From the NCBI GenBank assembly GCA_026874595.1, contig CM049308.1, forward strand, positions 80,958,124 to 81,022,123: 64,000 bases of DNA, read 5' to 3'. The translations under genes were made by a program, and so were the position numbers. The notes beneath the pieces are model-generated. The model did not search any database and had not been told where the DNA came from. It worked only from the letters and a program-made list of their open reading frames with translations. Numbering within the stretch: position 1 is the first letter of the stretch; each line of letters begins with the position of its first letter. This document shows, one piece after another, positions 36,583 through 47,778 of the stretch. This stretch comes from Sipunculus nudus (lineage: Eukaryota > Annelida > Sipuncula > Golfingiida > Sipunculidae).

Positions 36583-38890
36583 GGTTTATTGGCAACAATC
36601 GATTTTGAAAAAGCGTTCGATACAGTGGAATGGCAGTTTATTTTTGCAGCGTTAAAAAGATTTAATTTTGGTGATTCATTTATTAAATGGGTTAAAGTAT
36701 TGTATAAAGATGTGGAAGCTTGTATCATGAATAATGGACATTCTTCAGGATATTTTAAAATAGAAAGAGAAGTTAGACAAGGAGACCCCTTATCACCTTA
36801 TTTATTTATTATCTGTTTAGAAATAATTGCGGTTAATATTAGGAATAATCAAGACATTCATGGTATAAAGATTAAAAATGAGGAGGTAAAATTGGTTTTA
36901 TATGCTGATGACACCACTGTTATCTTGAAAGATTTGGACTCGCTTAAAACTGTTCTAGATTTGTTCAGAGAGTTTACTAAATGTTCAGGTTTACACATTT
37001 ATAATGCTAAAACTGAAGCAATGTGGTTAGGAAAAATCAAAGATGGCAAAAGTAAACCTTTAGGGTTAGTGTGGTCAAAATGTGTGAAAGTGCTAGGCAC
37101 ATATATATCATATAATACAGAAATGAGTAATACATTAAATTTTGAAAATAAAATTAATAGCATATATGATATAACAAACATGTGGAAACAAAGAAATTTA
37201 ACATTGCAAGGGCGAATTTTAATAGTTAAAACACTATGTTTTTCTAAACTCTCTCATCTCTTGGCTAATTTCAATATGCCGGAAACTTATAAAAAGAGAT
37301 TAAATAATATATTATGATGTTTTATATGGAAGGGACAGAAAAAGGGAAGAGTTAAAAGAGATCTGCTGATAAAACCATTTGAAAATGGGGGGCTGAATAT
37401 GTTAAGTGTTGATTGCTATATAAAAGCGCAACAGGTAATGTGGATTAAAAGATATTTAGATAAAACAAAAAAAGATTGGAAATTGTTTATAGACTCATTT
37501 TGTGATATATATGGGAACACAAAGTTACTGTTAGAGTGTAATTATACCAAAAACTGTCTAAAAGGTTCAATGCCAGATGTATACATAGATATGTTTATTG
37601 CATGGAAGCAAGTTCGTATTCCAGAGTTATCTTATTGCATATGGAATAATAGGAATATTAAAATAAAAGGCAAACCGTTCTTCTGTAAGTCACTTTATCA
37701 GTCAGGTGTAATATATGTAAACACTTATTTGGTGTGAATGGGAATCCAGTCAGTTTTAAAGAGTGGGAAGAAAAAGAAGCAAAACAAAGAGATTATTTGG
37801 TTTATAGGTCAATAATTAAACAAAGTAAAATATTGAATCACTGGAGAAATAATGCACAGTCGATCTTACAAAATGTATTTAATTGCAAAACAAGACAAGG
37901 GCCAGTTGCAGTTGAAAATGTTATTGCAAAGCAGGTATATGATTATTTTATTAGTCTTGTTAAAACACAGGATTCCAGTACAAGGCAAAAGTTTAGTACT
38001 AAATATAATGTATAACAGATGAAGAGTGGGGTCTTTTTATTACCAATAGCCTAACATTATGTAAAGAAAAGAAAGTGAATGAGTTTCAGTTTAAAATACT
38101 CCATAATTATTTATATCTTAAAGAGAGATTATATAAGTTTGGTTTTACTGAAGACCCATATTGTAGGTTTTGCCATACAGAGGTAGAAAAGTATGAGCAT
38201 TTCTTTTGTAATTGTTCTACTGTTAAACGGTTTTGGCAAGATATAAGCATTTTTTATGGTTTACTAATTAGTTTACTTACAGAAAGGAATATTATTTTAG
38301 GAATATCTGAAAAGAATATGAGAATGGAAAATAAAATTCTTATACATGCAAAAACTTTTATATATAGAACTAAAGATACTGTTCAGATAAACCTTGAAAA
38401 CTTTAAAAAATACATGGATTATTAAAGGAAGATTGAATGTACAGATAAGCCTGCAGAAAAAAAAAAACAAAAAAATGGAAATTTTTGTGGCAAAATATCA
38501 CAAGGACAATAGAAACTTGATCCGTTACTACACAATAGATAATTTGTATGACACAATATATTTGAAATATAAAGGAAAACAATAATATTGAGCTTGTTTA
38601 ATTTAACATTACAAGTATTTCAAAATTATATATAGATGGAAAAGGAGATAAATTGTTAGTCATACTGTACTTTGAACAAACAGGTTAATTTGTATGTATA
38701 TATGTATTTTGTATTTAGTACCCTTTTTGTATGTTCTTTTTGTATGTTGTTTTTGTTACTGTTCTGGTGTAGTGTCTTGTAATCATCGGTGTTATTACTA
38801 TCTGTATTTTTTGGGGGAAATAAAAAAAAATGTACTGTTCCGTTATGCATGTACTACAATTGTGTAATAAAAAAAAAGAAAGAAAATCCA
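36583..38890 (+). mobile_element. 5'-truncated L1-like LINE, inactive
   Basis: The frame to 37317 carries reverse transcriptase blocks: LLATIDFEKAFDTVEW, RQGDPLSPYLF and the catalytic LYADDTTV, then thumb-like sequence. A TGA at 37315-37317 interrupts the frame, which continues at once with CFIWKGQKKGRVKRDLL and runs to a stop at 37735-37737. A frameshift moves it to 37734-38015, and another to 38075-38425. The last piece has a zinc-knuckle-like CRFC...HFFCNC and FWQ. The 3' tail (38590-38890) ends in A-rich sequence after TGTAATAAAAAAAAAG. The endonuclease and ORF1 are missing. The first eight codons of the open frame (36556-36582) belong to the older relic, not to this element. Clade is L1/Tx1-like by motif appearance; not certain. 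Confidence 0.85.
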
Positions 38891-39767
38891 AATAATTCAT
38901 CATGCTATAAAAAATAGACACAATTAATATACACAATATAAACATGATAAGATACAGACACAAACATGCATACACATTTTTATAATATACAAAATATACC
39001 GTACATAAATATTCAAGCAAGTTCCATATAAAATTATAATTCCAAAACAGTCTTCTTCAGTATCATCCTTCTCGACCTCTGAACAGTGTTTCCTAATCGT
39101 CTGCATGCCCTGCCATGCAGGGGCCCTGTATGAGGTAAATATGCAACTAGAGAATTTTTAAAGGATAGTTTCATTTATTATCTTTGACGCATTATTTTCA
39201 AATTTTTATTATTCTATAATAAGAAGAAATGGATATCTATATAAGAATAACTACCATATTTTATATGTAATGATAAATGTGCTCAAATTAGTCAAATATA
39301 CCTTGTACAATGCAATGCAACGTTTTCTTACCGACTTTATCGATTTCAACGTCATGCATAACGTTATGGTGGTAGATCAAAGCTTGAGCCGATAAATTCG
39401 ACTTAGGATACACAATGACTCTCAAACAACACCACCTTTCATAAAATGCTTATTTTTTGTAAAATTATACATCTAGCTGTATACTACAGAATATTACGTT
39501 TGTTTATAATTTGCGTTAAAGATGGAAAATAGGCCACTGAATAAAAAATTTAAATACACAATTACCCTGGAAAACCCCAGTTACAATAAGGCAAAAGAAA
39601 CGTCTTCGCAATGAAAAAAAAACACCAAATTTCACGACGCCCAATTTCCCTGGTAGCCTTTGAAGTTACCTGGCCCTTTGATCTAGGACACCAGTGATCA
39701 AAGTGATTAATTGGGGCAACGGTGCGCCAGCTTAATTGTGGTACGCTTGACTGACCACTGGTGACAC
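38891..39767. other. Unassigned spacer
   Basis: AT-rich unique DNA; no features supported. Confidence 0.4.
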
Positions 39768-39870
39768 ACAGTAACCGAGAGTCCCAATTCTCAGTACCCG
39801 AGACTGCAAAACACGATAACCGAGACTTCCAAATCGAGGTAACCGAGACTTTCGGACCGTGTGTCAATAA
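39768..39870. mobile_element. Second, diverged copy of the TGACACAC MITE
   Basis: It begins GGTGACACACAGTAACCGAG and ends GGACCGTGTGTCAATAA, matching the termini of the 32167 copy with mismatches. The interior has a TAACCGAGACTT motif repeated. Confidence 0.6.
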
Positions 39871-40047
39871 GCACTCCGTTCCTTTTAAACACGAATTAGG
39901 TCATGGTGACATACATGCGAATGTCATGTACACAGTCTATTAGCACGTCCGGCATACTTTCTGCGATCCTCTGCTCGACCGTGGGATCTATTACCCCCAT
40001 CTAAAAGCCTGATGCAAAATTGATAACATCCAGGTCTAATACATACT

Positions 40048-40160
40048 AATACATAAGTATAATGCATAACACTTATAATACATAAGTTTAATGCATAACA
40101 CGTAAAATACATAAGTATATTGCATAACACTAAAAATACATAAGTATAATAATTAACACT
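40048..40160. repeat. 29-bp minisatellite, four units
   Basis: AATACATAAGTATAATGCAT plus AACACTTAT starts at 40048, 40077, 40106 and 40135, exactly 29 bp apart; the last unit is decayed. Confidence 0.85.
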
Positions 40161-40443
40161 TTTAAACTTTACATCTTTGAAGTGTAGACATAATGACTAG
40201 CCAAAATAATTAAGTTTTAACTCATTTAACTTTCCTTAAGCGCACCCATTAGCTATTTTCAAATAATTCAAATAATATAATAACCTGATCTAAAGCTGGT
40301 ATTCTCGTAACTTTCTGGTCGTTCTTGATAATGAGAAACCACGCCGTGCAATCCAACAGTCCATTCGTGTCCTGTTTTACGTTTTTGTTCCATATATCCA
40401 CAGTTAGTTGTATTGTTGCACATGGTGCTACACTTGGTATTAT

Positions 40444-40505
40444 AAGCTAACCTGTGAGCTGTATAGCCATTGCGCGGTATCCGTCCTCATCAGTCTGTTA
40501 TCACA
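40444..40505 (+). mobile_element. Family B 5' fragment
   Basis: GCTAACCTGTGAGCTGTATA, then GCCATTGCGCGGTATCCGTC, is a diverged GCGAACCTGTGAGC start with its TCC-rich box; nothing of the core follows. Confidence 0.5.
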
Positions 40506-41929
40506 AGCACCTTTTCTCGGCAATGCCTAAACAGTTTTGTGATATGGGCCTATCAGAAATTGCATTCTTATGAACAATGTGGTCAATTATGCAATCACGG
40601 TGTAACTAATACCAAGGAGATTACAGACTAGAGTATCAACTGTCAGAAGCCTCGAGTGTCAGTCGTGCGCTAATTGCAATTAAGACCCGATAAGCCCATT
40701 AACTCTATTGTGCGCCTATTGTGCCGCGGTGTCAGGCGGCAGCGGCGGCACGGCCTTTGATAAAGCGAGTCTGCTAGATCTTATTTTCGCGGTCCGCTGT
40801 GGCTCGCTGAAACGGAGAGCTGTATATCCAGTAACTGAGCGGTAAATCACTGGAATAACATTGACCGGAATTATGAATGCGTAAAGGGTTTGTTTTGTCA
40901 AGAATTATGCGTTACAAATATATCTAGAGAGGTCTCGTGTTGAGAAATTACTAGATCGATTTTGGGATAGATGCGGTCACTCTGCATCAACTTCTGCTGT
41001 GACTCATGACGGAAGACTGGTAAAAGTAAACCATACTTTCCCTGAATAACTTCGGAATTATAAAAAAAATACATCAGTTCCCACATTCTGACATATATAG
41101 CCATGTATTATAGTATTCCGTCAATAACTAAATATTTTGACGCTAATGAACGGATGACTTTCATTTTGATGAATAACAGTGAGCCCGCTCTGTCACTGAC
41201 GGCGTTGTTCTCGTATTATCGCCCATGTTTACTGCACCCGGGAATTAACGAGATGTTCCGAAGTCACGCCGAAGGAGGTTTTCTCGAGCCGTATCAATTA
41301 GCACCGGGCTTATCAGCGGCATCTCTGTGTGACTTTGAACAGCGAGTTTTATGACCCCCTTCAGCAACATTCGACACGGCCAGACTCTCACTTGATACTC
41401 CAGTCTGTAATCTCCTTGCTATTACAAACAGAAATGAAAATACATGCATCGTTCTGGCATTTATCCCTGCTACCATGAAAATTGTGAAGAAAATTGGCCC
41501 ATTCAGGTTTTCATTACCTTATCAAACACTTACTTTGCCTCTGGTTCGTGCAATCGTCCATTAACTTCAGACACAATGGATGGCTTTTTCAAGGCTATGG
41601 CTGTATGAATTTTTACTTTATTGTGCACAAATATTGGTTTTGGTGAAAGCATGGTAAATTTAGGGGGTGTGTTATCTTCATTTTAACAATTTGATGAGGG
41701 TTCAGCACTTTAAAATTAAGTCATGTGAGTGTACTCAAGCATTTTTTTCCATTGCATCTTTTACTATTTATCCAAAATGAAAGAATGTGCCTCCCCTGAG
41801 ATGTATCCCTCTCATCATGCAAAGTTGAGGGCAATTGGATGAATCAGTTTTTTTACAGACGAATCATTACAGATGATTAAAAATTGAAAGTTGTAAGTTT
41901 TTGGAACCCTGTTGTACACATGGCCTGCA
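40506..41929. other. Unique, GC-richer stretch with clustered homeodomain/TCF-like sites
   Basis: The sequence is not repetitive and is richer in CpG than its surroundings between about 40630 and 41400. TAATTGCAATTA (40671-40682) is a perfect palindrome with two inverted TAAT cores. CTTTGATAAAG (40755-40765) contains a TCF/LEF-type CTTTGAT. An 83-codon open stretch (41103-41354) has no recognisable domain. This could be a regulatory region; nothing proves it. Confidence 0.3.
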
Positions 41930-44330
41930 CCTAAGGAGTCTTTTCTTCCAAATAAAGTTTGAATTATTATTTGCTAGTCATCAGGTTGTTGGCTTTTCCT
42001 CAATCCTACAATAGGTTTATTAATTGGGCCTTATCAAATTGTAAATTTCTTCAGTTATTATAACCTGTAAAGGTCTCAGGACTTTGTCATAAGTATGTGT
42101 AAATATTTTATTCTTCAATTTTTCCTTAATATGGCCAAACTGCTGCCTTTGGGCCTGGTTCATTGTGTATTCTGGTAATTTTTTCTCAGTAATTTTCCCC
42201 AGTACTTTGCACTTGGTGTTAATTTATTTTGATCAGTTGCTGATTTTACTTGTGATGGTAGAAAAATTTATTATTATTTCATTTTTTTATCAATTTTAAC
42301 AAAGAGTATATATGTGTAGAGGTGCCAAAATCTTGAAAATGTTCACATCATTCATTATACTTGTAGGACTGTAACTTTATATTTATATAATCTTTTTATA
42401 CGCCCGTCTTATGAAGGGAATATAATGGTATACCCACCGTCCGTTCGTTAACTTTTAGTGTCGCCGAGATACCTTACCAGGGCTTTGATGGATTTTTCGC
42501 GAAACTCACCGTAAGTACTTATATCACTAACAGATTATCTCGCCGAAGTTCGATTATGGGCAACGTCTACACATAATTAATGAGGTCACGGGTCACTCGG
42601 CTATTTGTGGTGTCACCGGGATAACTAACGAAGAATATGAAGTATTGTGATAAAACTCATAAGAAATGTTAATCAATAAAATATCTCGCCTTAGTTCGAT
42701 TTCCAGCGAAATCCATGCATATTTTATGAGGCCAGAGGTCATCGCACTTTGGAGGTACCTTGGTGACTTACAGAAATTCTATGGATTTACATGAAACTCA
42801 TTATACATATTTATGTTTTGTTATTTAATTGATATAACATGATGTATATCTATTTCATATTAATCTCATTCACAAGTTGACCTTAATATTTAATTTGTTT
42901 TAATTGTTTTCAAAGTATAGTGCTTCATAAGCCCTAGAGGCTGGATGTGTTATATCTGCTATGTATGTTTAAAACGAAAAAAAAAACATGTACATGCACT
43001 TTAATAATAAACTACTACTACTTCTACTATTTACCAATAGTTTTCTCACCTAAATTACATTCTCATCATAATTCACGCATATTTAATGAGGTCAGAGGTC
43101 ACCTGATATACACGACGGGCGTATTATGCACGTTTGCGGTGCCCTTGTTATTGTAGTTATATCGTGTTATCATGAAACCACAAAAATGGCTCATCCTGAA
43201 TAATTTGTTCTGTTGATTAGGCCTCAACTGATTTTATCTTTCAAGGTCTGAAGATTCTCTCTTGAGTGTGGGTAAATATTGTTTCCGTTTTGCCTTAATA
43301 TCATCTAAACGGCTGCTCCTACATCAGTTTGTATATCCTGAAAATCAAGATTTTTCTTAACTCTGTAGTGTATGAAAACGTAAGCTATTTCCCAGTCTAG
43401 TTGATTTCAAAAGGTTGTAATATTTCAATTTTTTTTGTATTAACAACTTAACTTTAAATGAATATTCCCTGGCCAATAAAATAAAAATAAATTCCATTTT
43501 TATCATCGCTGTAATTTACGGCCTACACTGAAAAGAAAACTTTAGTAATAAAAACTCAACATAAACTTTAATCGTGCAAATTGTACGATTATGTAAATAA
43601 AGATATACACATTATTAAATAAATCATAATATTGGAACTGAAGATCTATATAAAAAAAAACAGCATGGGTTATTTATTTATTACAAAATGCCACGAGGTC
43701 TTCTGTGCTGGAACGCTCTTGAAATAGTTCTGAGACCCCCAATTAAGCCCTTGGTTGATACAGTTAGTTTTGTTCTTTTAGTTGTGTTTGCATTTTCACC
43801 TAATATTGCCCACATATATTCATTTCTTGGTTAATATATATTGGATTGTCATTTTTTGGGAAAACTGCATTAAATATGATTTTATAGCAGTCATTAAGTG
43901 TGATCAGCTTGTGTCCCAAAGGTTTCTCAGGAGTCTGTCTACACATTGTTTCAGTTTTTCCTTTATATTTACTGAACTGTTGCTAAGACATGTAAACTTG
44001 ACATATACATATTCTGAAAACGCAAAGCAGAATTAAAAAAGTTTTTAAATACTTTAACTTTAAAACGATATTTCTCAGCCATTTATGGTTAAAACAATCA
44101 ATGTTGACTAAATGGAGTTGTAAACATGTGTTGTCAAATTGTATATTTGCATTTTTATTATTTAAAGTTTTGCCTATCTTTAATTGGAAGCCTTTTGTGT
44201 GTAAGAATTAAGAAAAGAATAAATTTATATTTGTACATTTAACACTGAAATACCCTAAAAATCATAATTTTGAGAGTTAACACCCAGGATGAAAAACTTC
44301 TCGGGATGTTAATTTTTAACATATTCTAAA
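41930..44330. repeat. Decayed dispersed/tandem repeat, split by family E
   Basis: Diverged copies of one block are seen at about 42070-42160, 43245-43330 and 43917-44010. Shared landmarks are GGTCTSAGGAYT-type sequence, a GTGTAAATATT-like piece, TTTCCTTAATATGGCCAAAC-like sequence and a CTGCTGC-like piece. The pieces are too decayed for boundaries. Confidence 0.4.
42398..43149 (+). mobile_element. Family E non-autonomous element
   Basis: The 5' end ATACGCCCGTC (42398-42408) has a perfect inverted partner GACGGGCGTAT at 43114-43124. ACCGTCCGTTCGTTAAC follows the 5' end. The 3' side has hairpin arms GCAC...GGTGC and ends CCCTTGTT at 43149. The interior has two diverged units with ATCTCGCC, TTCGATT, ATGAGGTCACGGGTCA-type sequence, and a third damaged unit. 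Confidence 0.8.
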
Positions 44331-44859
44331 GCTGTTATACAGGTATGCTGGAATAAATGAATTTTATTCAAATATATGAGATTGATTAAAATATTTTATA
44401 TTTTTTTAAAATTAAAGCTAAAACGACCCCAAGAAATCTGCATTCCAATGAATGCAGTTCTATACGCGATGTGTGTCCCTATTGTGAGATGCTCCCCAAT
44501 CCGTGTTTGCATTCAATTATTCGGCCAATATTCCCATGTTCATTCATGCATAAGTGACTGTGCATTTTTTGTTTAATATTCCTTGATGACGTTCCTGAAA
44601 CCGGATCATGTGCTGATTCCATACAAAAATAAAATCGATTCTTCTTTTTCCCATTCCTGAAATGCCCTGAATATTTCATGAGATTCATGATCGCGCGCGA
44701 ATGAACGCATGCCCTCCTGACGGAAGCAATCTGCCTTATAAAAAATACAAACATGAAGAGCACATTATCAGATTTTAGAACATGTATATCTTTATGAGTA
44801 CCAGACCAGTAATTTGTAAAATATTAAGTTAAAACTGAATGAATGCTTACACGTGCTCG

Positions 44860-45230
44860 TAATCATTTCTGAGACCTTATATCCAGGGATATCGTTTGGA
44901 AATACACTTGGAACCCCGTAATTAGGTCTCGGTGACCTATATTGTTTGAGAGGCGGAGCGAAAACATAACTGAGCACCCTGGGAGTCAGATTCTTCTGAG
45001 TATTCATGAATTCTGGAGAAAAACTTTGAATAAGTTCACAAAATCCTCATTTCAGCACCTCAGGAGGTAAGATTTGTCGCTAAAACACAAACAAATGACC
45101 ATTATTCTGAAGAAATGCTGCAGCTGTCGTCACAAAAATTTACAGACATATTGATCATGTAACCAATATCCAAAAACATACTTTTGTGGAATTCTACCTG
45201 TGTTGATTTATTTTCTGCAATCTCATGTAA
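44860..45230 (+). repeat. Relic satellite unit related to families A and G
   Basis: GTAATTAGGTCTCGGTGACC and TATTGTTTGAG match the family A unit. GAAATGCTGCAGCTGTCGTC, ATATTGATCATGTAACC and CTACCTGTGTTGATTTATTT match the family G unit. They occur in the same order and spacing as within one complete unit. No element ends are present. Confidence 0.6.
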
Positions 45231-45469
45231 ATGTTTCAACCGTTTCCATGCAGTACAGAAGATAATAAGACTGTCCGCTTTGACGTCGTGATTTATTAAA
45301 CCCTTGAACCTTCCTATGAGTGTGCCTATGGCAATCAGGGTTTATGTCTGTCTGTTTGTCCTTTTCTCTATCTTTTAGGGTGTCTGTCCATCGGTCAGTC
45401 TCTGTTAGACTCATTATCTAAACAAAATTCTTCAAGCAGTTGCGGAGGAATATTTCCGTAAGATTTTTC

Positions 45470-45980
45470 TCTTGAATGTGTGCTATCAAATTTCAAATCC
45501 ATTAAAAACCCGATAATGGCTGCTAGATTTAATTTCCTGTACAATAATTCAATAGTAAATTTTAATAATGCTTTGATCCTATTGGAAAAAGTATGCTTTT
45601 AAAATGTTAGACCAATCAGAAATCAGGTATGGCCGACTGGTAGCGATGCATTATTCAAAGAAATATTCAACCATTCTGTCTGAAGATTTGTCCCTGTTTA
45701 AGAAAATGTGTGCTGTCAGAATCAACACCCGTCAGAAATCTAATATGGCCGCCAGGCATCGATCATTTATTGAACATTGTAAGCATTATCCCAAGAACCA
45801 TATGACCTGTTGACGTAATATAATAAATGATGATTGGTCCCTACAGAAGGATGTGTGCTACCCAATCTCAAAACTCTTAAAATTCAATATGGCTGTTAGC
45901 CAGGAATCTTGGATTTCCTATATGCAGAGTATCTGACAGACATTTTTGTACCATTGCTCTGAAGTTTAAAATGATGCTTG
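45470..45980. repeat. Decayed tandem repeat
   Basis: GTGTGCTATCAAATTTCAAA..AATGGCTGC, TGTGCTGTCAGAATC..AATATGGCCGCC and GTGTGCTACCCAATCTC..AATATGGCTG recur at about 45475, 45707 and 45850. Edges are unclear. Confidence 0.45.
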
Positions 45981-45984
45981 GTCC

Positions 45985-46190
45985 CTATATTGTCATCATC
46001 ATCATCATCAACATCATCGTAATCATTTTCATAGTCGTTATCATCATCATCATCACCACCACCACCGCCTGCACCACCACAACCATTAACATCATCACCA
46101 GCAGCATAATCCTCGTAATCGTCGCACTCGTCAACATCATACGCGTCGTTGTCATCATCGTCATAGTTATCATCATCTTCATAATATTGA
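45985..46190. repeat. ATC/GAT triplet-rich tract
   Basis: An impure ATC-rich triplet tract (GAT on the minus strand). On the minus strand it lies in a 125-codon frame (46273-45896) that starts with a hydrophobic stretch (VMALFILPVLLI) and is then very rich in Asp. Other frames across the tract are open too, which is expected of triplet DNA, so a protein is not claimed. Confidence 0.8.
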
Positions 46191-46858
46191 GTGCCCCATA
46201 TGTTGGCTCTGTGTACCTCCGGCCTAAATTTAATCAGCAGGACAGGTAAAATAAATAATGCCATGACGGTCACTGGCCCAGATAAGTCCCGCGGACATTG
46301 GTCAACCTCGTGGTGGGAGCTGTAAATTTTAATCGTCGCTCTGACACCGACTGCACCTCGGGGTACCAGATCCTACATAGCGTTAGTACTGAGGTATACG
46401 TGCTTGACTGTGGGTGGACACTTGAGGGACACTTATGAGCAGAAATATCTGGAATTAAAAAAAAAAGTTTCGTATGAAATTTATCAGACTGGTAAGATCT
46501 TAGTCTTTTGGGGGATCTACGTGCAATACCACAATGCCGACGAAAGTGGAACCGAGCGAGCAGGTAATTTTTATTTAATTGTTATCTAAATAATTAATAT
46601 ATATAACGGTTAGCGTTCATTTTTTTCAGTTTGAAGTTTGTATACTATGAATGAGCAATTAAAAAGAGTATATTACGAATGGTCCGAGCCATTTAAGTTA
46701 TCCCGACGCGAATTAACAACTGATATGGAAGCTCTCGTCTCACCAAGCCGGATATGTGTGTGATATGCATTTATTTGTGAATTTTACATTTGTACACGGC
46801 ATGTTTACAGTTTTGAAATTCATATTCAGAGAGGGAACCTCTTGGCCAAACTGTCTTT
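46191..46858. other. Unassigned spacer
   Basis: Unique sequence with several donor-like sites (ACTGGTAAGATC at about 46489). It could hold an upstream non-coding exon, but there is no evidence for one. Confidence 0.3.
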
Positions 46859-46859
<1 letters not shown>

Positions 46860-46935
<76 letters not shown>

Positions 46936-46992
46936 ATATATATATATATAGATATAGATAGATAGATAGATAGATAGGTAGATAGATAGATA
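46860..46992. repeat. (TCTA)n-(TA)n-(GATA)n compound microsatellite
   Basis: About 18 TCTA units run into a TA tract and then TAGA/GATA units, so the right half is the inverse of the left and the tract can fold back on itself. Confidence 0.97.
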
Positions 46993-47169
46993 TATATTTA
47001 TACCCCATTATAAACCATAACGTTCAACCTTACTCAGTTGTATCAGTTTACCTGGCGATGCACGAAACTGCTTAGTAGTAAATATGTCTGACAGAATTTT
47101 GTTTTATCATTTGTTTTATTTGTGCAGCTATATTTGTGCAATGTATATGATTTGGATGTGTGTGTTTGT

Positions 47170-47230
47170 ATGTATGTCTGTATATATTTATATATACATT
47201 ATATTTTATATATACACTTTATATTTATAT

Positions 47231-47292
<62 letters not shown>
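47170..47292. repeat. TA-rich microsatellite
   Basis: TATATATTTATATATACATT and similar leads into about 55 bp of pure TA (47236-47290). Confidence 0.95.
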
Positions 47293-47293
<1 letters not shown>

Positions 47294-47679
47294 TGTTTGT
47301 GGCTAACATATATGTTTCATGCACATGCATGTATATAGTGAGTGAGAAATGCTGATCTGTGTTTGACTGATATAATGAACGTTCTATTAACTTGAGTTTA
47401 ATGATTCTTTTGGAGTCGCCTCCTTGTTCTTGTTGACGTTTTAAATATAAATATATAACCAAATAACCGACATACGTGCGTGTAATTCAGTTCCCATAGC
47501 CGACAACTGATACATTGGCGGGGGTGTTAATTAACGTCAGCCATGCACGTTAAGCTGAATATACCCACGCTGCAGCTGGCATTCAGTACTCCCTCGTCCT
47601 CCCGGAATTTCATAGGATTTGTTTTATTTATTCATCTTGTTCAACTGATATTTCTCATTGGAACATGTGAAGTGTTTTA

Positions 47680-47745
47680 TATATATACATATATATATAC
47701 ATATATATATACATACATATATATATACATATATATATACATACA

Positions 47746-47777
<32 letters not shown>

Positions 47778-47778
47778 A
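47680..47778. repeat. TATATACA microsatellite
   Basis: Alternating TATA and TACATA blocks. Confidence 0.95.

Noticed and set aside
41103-41354. 83-codon open frame in the unique block
   Set aside because: No recognisable domain or exon borders; the opposite strand is open for similar lengths, so chance is likely.
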